From contig CM043865.1 of NCBI GenBank assembly GCA_023846275.1, forward strand, positions 32,254,412 to 32,318,411: a stretch of 64,000 nucleotides of DNA. Reading direction: 5' to 3'. Under the pieces are notes generated by a model that saw nothing but the letters and a program-made list of their open reading frames with translations, made no database searches and had not been told where the DNA came from. Source of the stretch: Vanilla planifolia (Eukaryota > Streptophyta > Magnoliopsida > Asparagales > Orchidaceae). Of the stretch, positions 23,501 to 37,638 are shown piece after piece (position 1 is the stretch's first letter; each line of letters opens with the position of its first letter). Position numbers and translations under genes: made by a program.

Positions 23501-26500
23501 TAAATAATTTTTTTTTGTTTTGTGCTTTTGTTTTTATGAGCAAATAGTATATGCTCAATTATTATTAGAGAGATTTCATCTTTTTTTCTTATTATGAGAG
23601 ATAAAGATCAAAAGTAAAAGGTCTTTCATTAAGAGAGTTGACAACAAAATAAATTCCTCTTTCTTTAATACCCTCAGGCCTTTACTCACCTTTTAACTCT
23701 CTTGATCAGACTACTAAACTATCACCCTCTTTAATAAGACTCTAAATCCTAAGTTACCCTATTATTATCCCTTTAGCTAAGCTTCTCTGCTAACCTAACC
23801 CTATAATTTGTCACCTTTTTCCATTTTTGATGCTCCACAAGTCAACTCCAAAAGAAATACAAGAATCTTTCTCAAAAATGTATTCTCTTTTAATAACTTT
23901 TATTTTTTAAATAGTAATCTAAAGTTAGAGTTACTTCTTCTTCTATTAAAATACTTCACATATAATTCATCTTAAATTTTATTTTTTATATATGTGAAAT
24001 TAGATGTGACAAATAGTTAAATAAGACTTTATGTTTAACGCTTAATATGTTCCTACCTACTTCACTTAATAATTTATACTGAAATTTTATTCATTAATAT
24101 TTGAATAATTATGAAATATCTCACATGTCACCTAACATTGATTAATGTATAGTATCCATTAACATTATCTAATAATCTATAGATCATCTTTAGAATTGTA
24201 AGTTTCAAATTTAATCATGATAAAAATTTAATTTATTCTACATCATTAACTGTTGTACATAGAGTATTAGAAGCAAAGTATAGTATAGTCTTTGATACCA
24301 CACTCAAGCTAAAGGATAACCTTATAAGAAAATACATATTTCTTATTATTTTATCATGTTACTTAATGATATCATTTTTATGTTATAATTTGTACTTAAT
24401 TAACATCTATGTAATTAAATATGGATTAAAATCACATAAGTCTTATTAAACAAATTCAAGTGTATGAACAAGATCAATTTCATATTGATAGGTAAGAAAT
24501 ATTATTTTATTATAGTATGTTCAAATAATATAAAGTAAACAAACATACTTATATTATAATTAATTGATTTATCCTTCTAATCTATATATTGGGATCCACT
24601 TTTTAAATTTACTCTTTCGATCCTATATAACAAAATTATATCCAATTACATAACCTACTTAAGTTATTTTATAATTAAATTAATTCTAATTTTTAATCCT
24701 AACATGTTTAACATTTAGTACTTCTTAATTTTCTTAAATATTCATATATTTAAACATAACTATTTTTAAAATAATAATAATGATAATAATAATAATAATA
24801 ATAAAAGCACTTTAATTTGTTTCTTACTTAGCTAAACTTTTACATTTTTACATTTACTACAGAAAAATCCAAATCCTTTCTCCTTGATATTAATTCCAAA
24901 TCCACTTGGTTTCTTCATTGCTTTCACAACAGCTAAAAAAGCTTAATTTCCTTATTGATTATAGCAACAATTACTTAAAATCTTAATTCAATGCTAGCAA
25001 AATGAACACCTTTACCTTGGGTTATATTATCACAACGAGCAAGCCATGCACCATTTGGGAAACTTCTAAAATCAACCAATTAAACATAAGAAGACGCTTC
25101 ATCTACTAGGAAATTAAAGTCTTATCTTCTATTTAGCATTTTTCATGTAAGAAGAACAAGGTTTCCTTTCGGTAGCTTGTGGTTTCTATCTGACTAGTGA
25201 AATTTTCAATGACATAGATTGAAAGGAGACAACACAACGAAAAACGAGGGCTTCCCTTTACATGAATCAAAGGTTCTCTAAAGATTTTTTAGTTTTCGTA
25301 CAGAAGGGAGAGGGAATGAGGTTTACAGCCTACAAGGAATATGAAGAAAGGATTTTGGATGCTTTCACAGTCGATATATATATAACAATTAATTGTTTAT
25401 TAATTTTAACACTTCGTATAAATTCTAAACAAATTTTTATTGATATTAAACATATATCATTAGATTTATCTTCAAAAGTTGTTATTTAAAAATATTTTAT
25501 TTAAAAATTTTAAAATATTATTTAAGTGATATATATTATGAGATATATTTGTAAGTTCTTTTAATTTATTTTTTAACTCTTGTGTATAATATTAACGTAA
25601 TAAAAATATTGAATATATTAAATATATATTATAGAGCCAATCAAATTTCATAATAATATTTAAAAATTTAAAACATTATATTGTTAAGTAGACAACTCTT
25701 ATGAGATTTGATATTAAAATTTTTAAGAAAATAAAATATTAAATAATCATCCAATGATCATCAAAATAATTTTACCCTCTCAAAAATAAGATTCTTTAAT
25801 TTATTTTTTAACTATTGTGCACAAGATAAAATTGACATAATAAAAATATTGAATATATTAAATATATATTATAGAATCAATCAAATTTCATAATAATATT
25901 TAAAAATTTAAAACATTATATTGTTAAGTATATAACTCTTATGAGTTTTGATATTAAAACTTTTAAGAAAATAAAATATTAAATAATCATCCAATGTCAT
26001 AATAATTTTATCCTCTAAAAAATACGAAAAAAATAAGTTTTTATTTATACATCTATTTTGTTTTGTAAACTATATTACAATCATTATTTAGCATTTGTCA
26101 TAATATTCTATTTGCATATTCTCAACCACGCTTATGTTAACATCTTTACATCGTGATTGCTAATATTTAAACAAACGAAGGGTAAACTTTATTTATTTAT
26201 GCTAAGCTTAAGAACCATCCACTTTGAGCTTAGCAGATTACTTGGTTTTATCCTTTCAAAAAAAAAAAAAAAAAGATTACTTGGTTTTATAAATATGAAT
26301 ACCAACATTTGCAAAATCATAAAATATGTCACTTCATATTAAATTAAACTATCAATTAAATATGAATATTAAAATAGACACTCAATTTTGTATAATATTT
26401 TCAAATTTAGATGTTTATAAAAGTATTTTTGTGTAAGACAATCTAATGTTTGATTGATCAATTTTAAAACAAATTTTTTCAATTAAAAATTTAACAAAAA

Positions 26501-29500
26501 AAATCATATGACAACAACAAAAGGATATTTATTTAAAATTAATATTAAAAAAATATTTTATTCTTTAAAAAAATTTCAAATACTATTTTAATAATTCCAT
26601 AATTCCAATTACATTATAAAAGTTTTATTTGCAATATATTCAATAAATAAAAATTTTGAAATAACAAAATTTGGGAATTTTGAGAAAAGAGTTTCTAGAA
26701 AACAATTTTAAGTGAAGAAGATATAAAACTTTGATAAAATAATTATTATAAAATGGGTTAAATATTTTTAAAAATAAAATTGAAACTTATTGACAAGCAC
26801 AACTTTTCATGTTTTTTAACATTCCTATAATTAAATAATAAAATTTGTCACAACTTTAACGTTGAAAATCTTAAATCACATGTTGATTATTTAAACATTC
26901 TCTTGATAATATGGTGAATTATTCATATTTTAAATAAAAATGATAATATCTCATACTAAAATAAAGTATAAAATATTTATTCTTTCTTGGTTATCTTCTC
27001 CAAAGTCCAACACAATCATACTTTAGATAGAAGTTTATTCTTAATAGGTTTTTTAACTTTTTTAAAACTCATAATTGTATGCCTTTTATGAGATCCATCA
27101 CTTTTTTTTTCAATAAATATATTAAAAATAATTAAATATCAAATCAGCCCTATTTCTCCCATCAATTGGCCATACGATCTTGTCATCACTATATGCAATG
27201 TTGCAAAAACGAAATTATTTTGGTTCTTACTGTTAATATGCAACTTAATCATCATTCTAAAACATAGTTTTTCTCTTTTAATGTTAATGTGTCACAAATT
27301 TATCAAATTATTTTGATAATATTTTTTGCTCTCATAATATAAATATTTTTTAAAAACATCTATTAAAGTGTTAATTTAAAAATTTACAATCATAAAATAC
27401 CTAAGTCTGTCATTTTTTATATTTTAATACCTTAATAGTCTTTTTTCTATAAATTATGATTATAAGTAGTCCAACTAAAACTCTAATTATTTAAGATACT
27501 TTTGAACTTAATTCTTTCAACCCCGGTTGCAATTGGGACAAATGTTAGGACTTTTAAGTAAAGCAAAATCCTAAATACCTAATTAGCAATTATAACAAAT
27601 TAATTATCTTATTTTAAAATAATTAAAAATATTTTTATATTTATATATCTATTTTATTTTAAAAATCATATTATAATTATGATTTAACGAACATCATTGC
27701 ATTCTAATTGCTCGCTCCCAATTTATCAATCTTACTACATTTTGACTATTGATGCCAAAGCAAATGAAGCATAAACTTTAATTCTATAACCATTTTTTAA
27801 ATATGTTATAACAAAATCTCATATTTTGATTTTAGCTAATGGCTTAGTTTTGTCAATGCATATAAATATAAAATATAACACTTTATATTAGATTTTTCAA
27901 ATTCAATTATGCTTGATTTCTTTTAATTTTAGTTTTATGTAAAAGTATCTTTAAGGAATAATTAAATATTTTATTGATCGTATTTTGAAATGTACTTTCT
28001 AAATTATAAAAAATAATATAATAAAAATAATAGATAATGTTATCAATTTAAAAGAATATTATAAACTCGTTTTACTCTTTTATAATATAATGAGAATAAG
28101 ATATATTTTATATTATTAATTGTTTTATTAATTTTTTTATTAAAAAATATATTTATCAAATCTTTAATATTTTAATGTAAATTATATTAACACCTTAAGA
28201 CATATATTTTATTAATCAAATTAACATTGAATAACAATTGTTTCAAACATAGTCTAAGAGCATATAATATGATTATGTTTTGAAATCGTTTGTAACTTTA
28301 AAAAAAAGGTATGAAAATATGATTTTGAAAATATAGTTTACAGAAAAACATTTATGTAAATAAAGATCAAATTTTGATAAAAAAAATTGTAAGAAACACT
28401 TTTTGAAATTTAAAATCCAATTTAAAATTTATTGACAAACAAGCCTTGTCATGCTTTGTAACATTCTTATAATTAAAAAATAAAAAATGCTACATCTTTA
28501 ATGCTAAAAATCTACTACGACGGTTTCAATTAAATAGTTAAACATTCTCTAGATGATATAATAAATCCTTTTAATTTTAATTAATAACTATGTCATACTA
28601 ACATAAATCGTATACTTTCATTCATTAGCCTCTCTAAAATTCAAGTATAAGTATAACTATCATATAAGCATTTGAGTTTTTTTTGTTTCTCTTACAACAT
28701 GCTTCCCCTTGTATAAAATTCTTAAGAGATTTTTAGTCACAACAATTTTTAAACTGTGATTCCATACCTAGTTGTCTAAATATCCACTCCATAGTCTTAA
28801 AATTTTTATCTAAACTATTGAAAAAAATAATATACTTGTAGTTTGATTCTTACATGAATAATAAACATGAACTTTATTAATTTGATTTTTTGGCTATCTA
28901 TTTTCTTGTTAACACTAAATAACTTTTATATGAATTATGATACATAAATAACTTTAGCATCTTGTTTGTTAAAGTGCATATATTCTATAAACATGTATTG
29001 ATTTTAGCACTTTTTAACTGATTTATATTAAAATAAGTTAAGAATTGTTATGCTTTTGATATTGTACATAAGAGTTGATATAATGACTCTTACTAAGATA
29101 TCATTGTATTTAGACAACAAATATATCACTTTTAATTTATAATGAGTATTTATTATGTAACACAACTCTTAATGTTATCTTAATTAAGCTAAGCTTAGTT
29201 ATAGCAATGTTAAATAAGACTTGTTTTTAATAAGAAGAATGGTAGTTGAATGCGTTTAGAGAAACATAATATAAAGTTTCTCTCACATGTAACTAAAATT
29301 CAAAAAATAAAAATAAGTTCTCATTACTTTTGATATAAGTATTAGGGAACAAGTGTTCCTTCTCCCTTTTGATTTAAGTGGAAACTTTCTTCTATTGATT
29401 GATAAAGTTTGTTAGTTAATTATGTGACAAAAAATTTTTATATGCTAAAGTAGTTTATCAAATATGAGTTACATTGATGGATGGAAATTAGTAATTGTTG

Positions 29501-29799
29501 TTGGGAAAAAAATATGAAGTTTGATTTAAAAATTGACTGGGGTAGGGGCAATCTAAAAGAGAATGAAATAATTAACTTTTAAAGGTCTCTCACTTATCTT
29601 AAATATCTACAATAAGTCCCTTTTAAATAAGTATTCAAAATAACTAACTTGATTAAGAAGTATCTATGTATATTACTAACATTAAACATGAATGGACATA
29701 ATTACTACTAGCTAAACTCTTAAAGAACTAGTCAAACATGGTCTCCCATTTTTTGAATCACTCTTTGACACTATCCCTTGATTCTTAATTACAAACAAA
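23501..29799. other. Very AT-rich DNA without a recognised gene
   Basis: No frame with a recognisable domain on either strand. It contains a tandem duplication at 25555-26015 and an ATA/AAT trinucleotide run near 24770-24803. The copia relic that starts at about 29800 probably has its missing 3' LTR somewhere here, but no end was identified. Confidence 0.4.
25555..26015. repeat. Tandem duplication with a 240 bp period, two copies
   Basis: GAATATATTAAATATATATT occurs at 25611 and again at 25851, and the match continues for most of the 240 bp, including AATTTATTTTTTAACT at the front and AAATAATCATCCAATG at the end. The copies are closely similar, so the event is much younger than most repeats here. 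There is no coding sense. Confidence 0.85.
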
Positions 29800-31260
29800 T
29801 TAGTCTTAAGAGTGATTTGTTAATATATTTTTATTTATTCATGCACATTATAATGCTTTACTCGGACTTCCTCATTTACAACCAATTCTTAGTTGAAATA
29901 CAGAGGATGTTAATATGCTTTGTTCTTTCATGAAAAGTTAAATTTGTAGTCATCGTAAACATTGCCTTGTTGTTATCAAAATATTGGTTGCATCTTGTTT
30001 TTGAGGAAGATCTTCAAAAAAGTTTTTAAGCAATATAGCTTAACAAGTTATTGAAATAGCTAAAATATATTTTACTTTTGAAGAAGATAATGTTGTCAAA
30101 GCTCTCTTCTTAAAATTCCACATGATTTCTCTTGAGTCAATATTGAAAACACTAATTTAAGTGTTATTTTCATTATCTAATGAATTTTCCAAATTACTAT
30201 CAATAAACCCAGACAAATTGAAGTTGGAAACTTCAATAAATCATATTACATAAGTTCTAATACCAAAAACATGCCAAAGAACCCAATTTTATGGGATTTC
30301 ACATGAACCTAAAAATTACATCAATAGAAAATGCAATTTCTATTCTTATATGAATTAAATAAATTACACATCCTACCAAGCTTTTGAAATATTTTGCATT
30401 GGCTTCCATTGTACCATCTTCAAGTCATAGCTTCTAATTCATATTCATTTGCAATGTAGTAATTTGTAAGGGAGAAAGATGGATATTTTTAGAAGATCAA
30501 TTGCATATTTCTTTTGTGAGTTAAAAATATAATACTCTTCTTGCTCAGTTCAAGTGCAAGAAAAAAGAATAAGAAACACAATTTTGACATCTAAAATTTA
30601 TCCATTATATTAGACTTAAATTTAGTAATAAAAGAATCATAATAGTTCATATACATAATACAATCAACAAAAGCACACAATAATAAAATAATCTCTAACT
30701 TAGTTCTTCAAATAAGAGTGAGCTCATTTTCACTTGTGAAACTATTTTGATGGAAATAGAAATAATTCTTGCTATACCATGCCCATGGAATTTCTTTGAC
30801 TATTAAAGTGCTTTTCATGAATTGTACACCTTTGTCTCTTTACCTTGATTGTGGTTAAGCAACATAAGCTTGTTCCAAGTTTTCTTTTAAAAAAAAATGC
30901 AAATTTGACATTGAATTGATAAATTAGCAAACACAATTATGCAGCCAAACCTAAAACAATTCTCACAATTTCAAATTAAGAAAGATACATGACGTTTCTT
31001 CGAAGTCAATACCTTGTCATTAATACCCTTTATTCAAACTTGATCCTAGTGCTTTGGCATAGTTCCATCAAGATATTAGTTTGTTTTGAACAATCACTTG
31101 AGTCCAATTGCATTATTAACTTCAAAGAAATCCACCATCTCCCATATTTTATGGACAACTCGTTGTTTAATGCATTATATTACTCTTCTTTTGTTACTCC
31201 CTCCTCGATGGATGTAGGACCTAAAGCAATAAAACCAAATTGACAACATTCATAGTCTCT
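29800..31260 (-). pseudogene. Ty1/copia retrotransposon pol relic: reverse transcriptase then RNase H
   Basis: Read on the minus strand in shifting frames, ordered copia signatures appear. Near 31170 is YNALNNE (start of the RT domain, 'W..AM..E'). Near 31000 is QGIDFEET. Near 30920 is YQFNVKFAF (cf. 'hQfDVKsAFLnG'). Near 30860 is LEQAYVA. Near 30780 is IPWAWYSK (cf. 'APRAWYsKid'). Near 30655 is a YMNY remnant of the YVDD active site. Near 30210 comes a SGFIDSNLENSLD remnant (cf. 'GftDsDwAgs.DdrkSt') opening RNase H. Near 30070 is SSSKVKYILAIS (cf. 'LSSaEAEYmAl'). Near 29930 is a MKEQSI remnant of the HxRTKHI motif. Stops and frameshifts are frequent, and the YVDD aspartates are changed, so it cannot encode an active enzyme. 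The order RT-RNase H with integrase expected upstream is that of Ty1/copia. LTRs were not found. Confidence 0.85.
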
Positions 31261-32257
31261 TTCACAAAACTTTCATGGAGGTGTTTTGTCAAAGAATTCT
31301 TCCATGAAAGATGAGTTGCTACTTTTTAAAGTTGATGTCATGAAGCTAATGATTCGAACAAACTTGGAGAATCTATTGGAGTTTGCTTAAAAACATCAAT
31401 TCATGGATCTCAGTTTCAATTGATATCTAAATCTTAGTTGCTTTAGCTTTCTATTGACAATTCTAGCTATGGATTTTACTCAAATTTTCCATAAACAACT
31501 AAAGTAGTAAAAGCTACAACTTCACTTTACTCAAAATATCCTCTTTTTTAGGACATATACAATGCTTAAATAGACCTTAGGATCAAAGTTGAGAGAGTAG
31601 AAAGTAAGGAAAAGTTAGTTCATGCAAACCACCATCAAATTGTATGACACCATAGTTATAGAAAAAAAGATTCCTTACAAGCCCTTCTAAGGATTAGAAT
31701 TGAAAAAAGGGTAGAAAGGAAATAAGGTTGCTCCTCCTAAGCTTGCACCAAGATAGCTTTCTATAAATGGGCTTTGTAGTTAGTGCAAGTAGACCTTTAT
31801 TACTTATTTTTCTAAAGAGCTTTTTTTATTTTTCTTTTCCCCCGAAGGAATGGACTTGGATTGTTTCTATAACATCCCAATAGTTCATATAAGATGTTGT
31901 AAATATTAAAAATTAAGCTAATGTAGATACAAATATAATTAATTTATAAAATATTATTGATTTTCTAAAATATTGCACTTATTAATCAAACTACTATTAT
32001 TTTAATATTATCTTAGAAAGAGCATCATGTTGTAAAATGAAGTGAAAATTTTATATGAGATATTATTGAAAAGATCTATTTGAGAAGAATCTAGTTATGG
32101 TGAGTTTGTACTTTTTGAAGGTCTAAATAATTGTGAATTTTTGAGATAAACGACAAATTTTATATTCAGTTTTGTTAAGATAAATGCAATAACTTTGCAA
32201 ATCTAATGTTATTGCCTTAAGTAAGATAGGAACAAAATAGGACAAGAAGGATCTTAG
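31261..32257. other. Probable continuation of the copia relic and AT-rich spacer
   Basis: The first few hundred bases lie where the copia integrase should be on the minus strand, but I could not align it convincingly. The rest is AT-rich without recognised genes. A TATAACATCCCAA run near 31869 resembles plant LTR starts. Confidence 0.3.
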
Positions 32258-32780
32258 TGTAATATCCTCAATTATCAAATTAGATATAAATTAAATTATG
32301 TTATAATATGTGCTAAAATTTTAGAAAATAAAATATCCTAAAATATAAAAGTTAATATATAATTTGATAGAGCTTATTAAGATGAGTCTAATGATATTTG
32401 TTTCATCTTAATGGAGTTTCTTTAGATTTATTATGAATTATCAAAGTTTTGAGACATGTGTTGCTTAATAGGTTAAAATTAAGAAATAGGGATTTCAACT
32501 CACAATAAGAATAAGTAAACAAAATGAGAGAATTCTTGAGGTAGAAACTTTAACATAAATATTATTTTTGTATGCCTGATGTACTATTGATGATTGGAAT
32601 TAAGATCTTGCATGTGAATTCTATGCAGAACATATGATATTAATGTATTAATATAGTGTTATTATATGTAACTGTATAAAAATTTATACTTATAACTAGA
32701 TGCATGTCTTTTAATTTTGATAAATTACTATGTGAAATCATTTGGCATGAACAATTGTGCAAACATGACATTTGGTGTGT
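32258..32780 (+). mobile_element. LTR-like segment beginning TGTAATATCCTC, forward orientation
   Basis: It starts with TGTAATATCCTCAATT, close to the TGTAATACCC start of many plant Ty3/gypsy LTRs. It matches, in reverse complement, two blocks of the segment ending at 49321. Shared words include AAAATTTTAGAAAATAAA and GAGATGAGT/AAGATGAGT early on, and a later TTGCATGTGAATTCTAT-like block. The far end was not located, so the element probably extends right. No internal coding region was recognised beside it. Confidence 0.45.
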
Positions 32781-35507
32781 TGATATAAAAACATACATTT
32801 AGTTAAATATTGTGAAATTGAGAAAGATTGTATATGTGAAATTCAAAATAAGTAAATGATAATTGAAATGAATAAAATTATATTAAATAATAGTAAATTC
32901 TTTAAAATAAAAATATACTATTCTTTATGGCTAGTGGCTAGTATATCATAAGATTAAGATTTATTATAAATAGTTAATTAATGGTGGGTGAGCTAAATGA
33001 TTGAGATTTGTTGTAAACATATGACCACTAAAAATATGAAAAGACTCAACATGATTATACATATAGACATGGTATGAAAAATCAATAATTAAGATTTTTA
33101 TTATAACTAGATAAACTAAAGAAGGTATTGACTGACTATCCTGAGAAAAAAGAGGAACAGTAGCACTAGCCATCTTAAGATTTACTTAGATATTTATTAT
33201 AAATAAGGCTACATTAAAGAAAGGATTGAAATTGTAATAAAGAACTACATGCACTCATAATTTTTTAAAGATTATAACATATTTTCTTTTATAGTATATC
33301 ATGTTTCTTGATTGTGCTTTAAATTGAATAAGACTTTATTTACTTATATGCTATAATACTCATGATTGGACATAGCATACAACTGTTTCAAATTATTAGT
33401 TATTTCACATATTTATTTGTTGTTAGAGATATCTCATTGAGCCAGTGATGATTGGCTTAACCTTTTTTTAGTACTAATATTTTAGGCATATTATAACCAC
33501 GATAAAAAGAGGTCTATCCATATGACTTTCTTATAAGAAAAAACTAAAATTACAAAGGTTTGTGCTATAAAAATTATACTAAATAACTTGTCGATCATAT
33601 GATTTTCAATATTACAAATGTATATGAAAACTTGATATAATTTTTTATAGAAATGATGAAATTATCAAATGTGACTGTTGTGATGATTTCAGTTATTTAT
33701 AGTTGATAGTTATAGATATAAATTATACAGTTATAATTATAGAGGTAAATCAAAAATAGATTAATTCTACTAGAGATTCTATTCATTTAAATTCAAAATT
33801 TTGGAAAAAAATAATAGCTTAATGAAAGGAAATGAAATTAGAGAAAGATTGAGTTGGTGACGAATAGGGACACCATATTGGTAGTATCAGAACACGATTT
33901 AAACTAAAAAATTATAAAGTTTATGGTGATAAGGGATGCCATATTAGTGGTATTAGAGCATAAATTAAAATTAGAAAATAATTAAAGGTTTTAATGATAA
34001 GGGTTGTCACACTCAATTTCTAAGCTAAGTAAAGAAATAATGAAAGAAAGAATAGAGGAGAAGAAGAAAAAAAGGAAGAGAGGTGGTGCTTAGCTCAAGA
34101 GAAATAATATGACTAGTTAAAGCAAGATGGTTAATTTAAAAGTTTTTATTGGAATTAGTAGAGGAGAACCTACAATTGTAGTAAGAAGAGGGAAAAAGAA
34201 TTAAGGAGTGATATAGTTGCTTCTATAAATAAATAAAATTTGAGATAAGAAACAGAGTTTTGATTCTTTATTGATTTAGTTTGTTTTATGTGAGAATTTA
34301 GAAGAGTTTATATTATTATAAGCATTAGGAATGTTGTAGTAATGTTTGGATTGAGTTTGGAATTGAATTAAGAAGTAAATTGAGCAGATTTAGTGAGTTT
34401 CATTCTAGTTGAAAAGGGAATGTACATATGTGTTATGTTGGCTCATAAAGGAAAGTATTGTAAGGTGCATTAAAGTTCATGTATGTTGTCTTTAACTAGA
34501 CGTACCATAGTTAGCTTAATGATTAATATATATATGTAAAGTGGTACAACTTTAAGTTATTGTTCATGCTAGGTTATTTTCAATCATATGATGTAACATA
34601 ACATATGAATGAGAAATGTTAAAGAAATACCAAATTCCATGTAAAATCAATTATTTTTTTATCTTTTCATCTCGTTTAAGAGTTGGCACAGGGAAGGAAT
34701 TTTCATAACAGATTGGGCATGTTTCTCAAAACATGTTATTTTGAGTAACCGACCGTAATGAAACTCCCTTAGGTCATCTTAAAAACTATTAATTTGCAAT
34801 GATAGATGATATTTTGGACAATCATTCATCTTTTTGTATTTTTAATCTTATCTTTTTTTTTACAAACCATTGTTATATTCTTTTATTATTCCTTTTTCTT
34901 TTTTCTATCCTTAACCGTTTATTTTCCTTTTTATAACCATTATCACAAATTATATTTTTATGCATAGTATGCTATGAATGAAAATAAAATAGTAATAAAA
35001 TACTCTCATACTTAAGTAAATCACAAGTCAAATCAATCATTGTAAGATATTTTCATGAATAATAAGAACAATCATCCTTGATTTAATCATTTTGCATATT
35101 CTTCTAAGAGATCTCTACACATCAAGTAATAAACATTAAGCATATACACATAAATAAAAACCTTCCTATCATGAAATGGATCATTAAATACACATCTTTT
35201 CTTTTTTTAGGTTTGTTATAGTACTACCACAATATTAGCATTTTATCCCAAAATCTATATATATATATCTCTCTCTCCCCCTCTATCTCTTTATTTCTTT
35301 AGTTTGGCTACTCCTCTAAACCCTCTCACACTTCTCCATCCTCTAAACACTTCATTGAAACAATCCTCTCAAAATTTCTCCAAACAATTTTATAACGCTA
35401 TGACTTCTTCCTCTTTTATACTCAATCAATGTCATTTGTGTTCTTAACTCTCCAATTCTCTCTAAATGATTGTGTCCCTTCCAAGGACACCTTACCTTCC
35501 CGTCTCT
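32781..35507. other. AT-rich DNA without a recognised gene
   Basis: No coding signature seen. Around 33840-34010 there is a short repeated block with GGGACACCATATTGGTAGTAT and GGATGCCATATTAGTGGTAT, so part of it is tandemly repeated. Some of it may belong to the LTR-like element starting at 32258. Confidence 0.4.
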
Positions 35508-37379
35508 TAGATTTCATCCCATCAAGAGAAAAGAACACATGCCTACACCTTTGTGAAAGTTAGAGCAAACCATCTTCTTTAAACATCATCAATGCTTACT
35601 AATCTTCTTCATCACACTCTTAACACATTAGTAAATACAGGTATATGATTTTGTTATCAAATCACTACAAAAAGATATAATGTTAAAAAATGCACATTAG
35701 GAGGTTCAAAAGAGGGTATCAAATGATTCAATGGACTAAAAAATGACTTGATAAGGTAAATATAATTTATTTAATGAGGTAATTGTGACTTAAATTGTGA
35801 AGTAAAAGGTGATAAAAACCAATTAAGTTGGAAAATAAAGAATATATATATGAAAGTATGAATTATGTTGAACCAAGTGGAGAAGTTATAATTGACATAT
35901 ACTTTTTGTAGTATTAAAAAAAAAAGAAGAGAAACAAAAAGATTAAACTATTTGATATCATGAAGATAAAGTATATGATAAATCTATGGGTAAAGTACGA
36001 TGTTATGTTCACATATAATATTTAGAAATATGTATAACGTGTGAATTAGAAGATTAGTAATTTATTGATTGACATGAATATGGGAAATTCATGTGATATG
36101 TTGAATGCCTTGGATGATGAAATGTTTATTATTATGTGTTGAATACATGAAAGAATTATTACATGTTGTATACAAGTATTTTGTTACTAATATACAAAAC
36201 TGTAGAAATGAAACACGTGCTTAAAAATGAGAAAATGGGCCAATGAATCAAATAAAGGGAAGGCTAGAAATGCCATTAAAAATCAAGAAATCACTAATGT
36301 GCCATGTCAAATGAAAATGCTTATGAAAAGATAAAGGTGCCAATATACCAAGTTAATTGAAAATAAAAAAAATGTTAATAAGAATGAAGAAACTGTTAAT
36401 GAAAGCAAGCACGATTGCATTGCAATATTTATTGGTTTGTTCTTTAAACATTTAAAGATAAGAGATTTGGGATTTTTATCATGATTAAGTACTCCAAAAT
36501 GGGGATACTGACTAGTTGTCATAGAAAATAAGATAACAACAATTTGACCACTTTATGTGATTTAACTTAATTAAGAGAAAATTAGACTCAATAAGAAAAG
36601 ATCATGTAAAGCATTATTATAATTTGAGTTTTCACTATAACTAAGTTTTACACAAAAATGGGAATATTGACTAACACTCATGTGAAATGGGATAGCTCAA
36701 ATTAGTCCTTTTCTAAAGAATAACTTGATTAAAAGAAAATGAGTTAACTAATAAAAATTAGACAAGGAAAGAAATGTTTTATAATTTTTGAATTACATAT
36801 GAAATGAATATCATTTTAATGATGTAGCATGATATAATTATTATTACATGATAAAGACTCTTGTGCATTAGTAAACATTTTAGATATAATTAATATAACA
36901 CATGAGAAACAAGGTTAGTAGTAAGAGTAGTCATCTACATAATGAAATGTAGAACAAAATAAGTTGTAAACTTTGTCATCATGAAGTTTAAAGTGCTTGT
37001 CTATTGTGAATAATGGTGAAGTTGTCATAATTGTACTTGAGTATGGACTAGAACAATATATAAATATTATTTTCACTGCATAAGCTTACTTTATTTTATG
37101 TTTTGGTAAGAATGTGACAAACATGTGTTAATATGATTATTTTTTCCATTGCAATGATATTATACTATAATAAAAGATATTGTATTTATATCAATTTAAT
37201 TAAATGATGTAGAGAATTTTATAAATATTAAAAAAATATAGATGAAAGTAGGAAGTGTGTTTATGACACTAGGATTTGCCACATTATTGGATGCATAGGT
37301 GGTGGGTTAGGGTGAATAATTATGACATGTATAAAGTACAATCATCTCCATTCAAATTTGATGTTTTTCATAAAAAAAA

Positions 37380-37633
37380 GAAAACAATCTTTATAAATAA
37401 TCTTTGCCTTGATTTTTGCAAAGAGTCTTTATAAAAGTGTTACTTTGTTTTTTACAATTGCTCGAAATGCTTAAAATTCAACTTTTTTTCAAAAATAAAT
37501 CCAACTCATTTGATGACAAGCATCAACAAATAGTAACCCAATGCTTACTATCACAAAGTGATGTAGTTCTCATAAGCCCACATAAATCAACAATGATTAA
37601 CTTAAGGTATTTGTATGTTCTCAATATTTCAAG
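37380..37633 (-). pseudogene. Copia integrase relic, copy A
   Basis: On the minus strand the frame gives IVDLCGLMRTTSL, then after a frameshift LLFVDACHQMSWIYF followed by KKK. This matches the copia integrase core 'HtDlcGPm...s..g..YfllFvDDysRmtWvYfLk.K'. A degraded counterpart of the 'tLRsDrGgEy' motif may follow near 37400. Stops are present. The upstream part of the same relic lies on the far side of the solo-LTR insertion. Confidence 0.75.
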
Positions 37634-37638
37634 AATGT
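37634..37638. repeat. Target-site duplication AATGT, left copy
   Basis: AATGT precedes the element start TGATGTCGG and recurs at 41893-41897 right after its end CCGCACCA. The empty site is seen in copy B at about 53093-53098 as CAAAATTGTTCACTTAG, which confirms an insertion here. Confidence 0.85.

Noticed and set aside
30989-31243. 84-codon plus-strand frame
   Set aside because: It is antisense to the copia reverse transcriptase relic, whose minus-strand landmarks explain this sequence.
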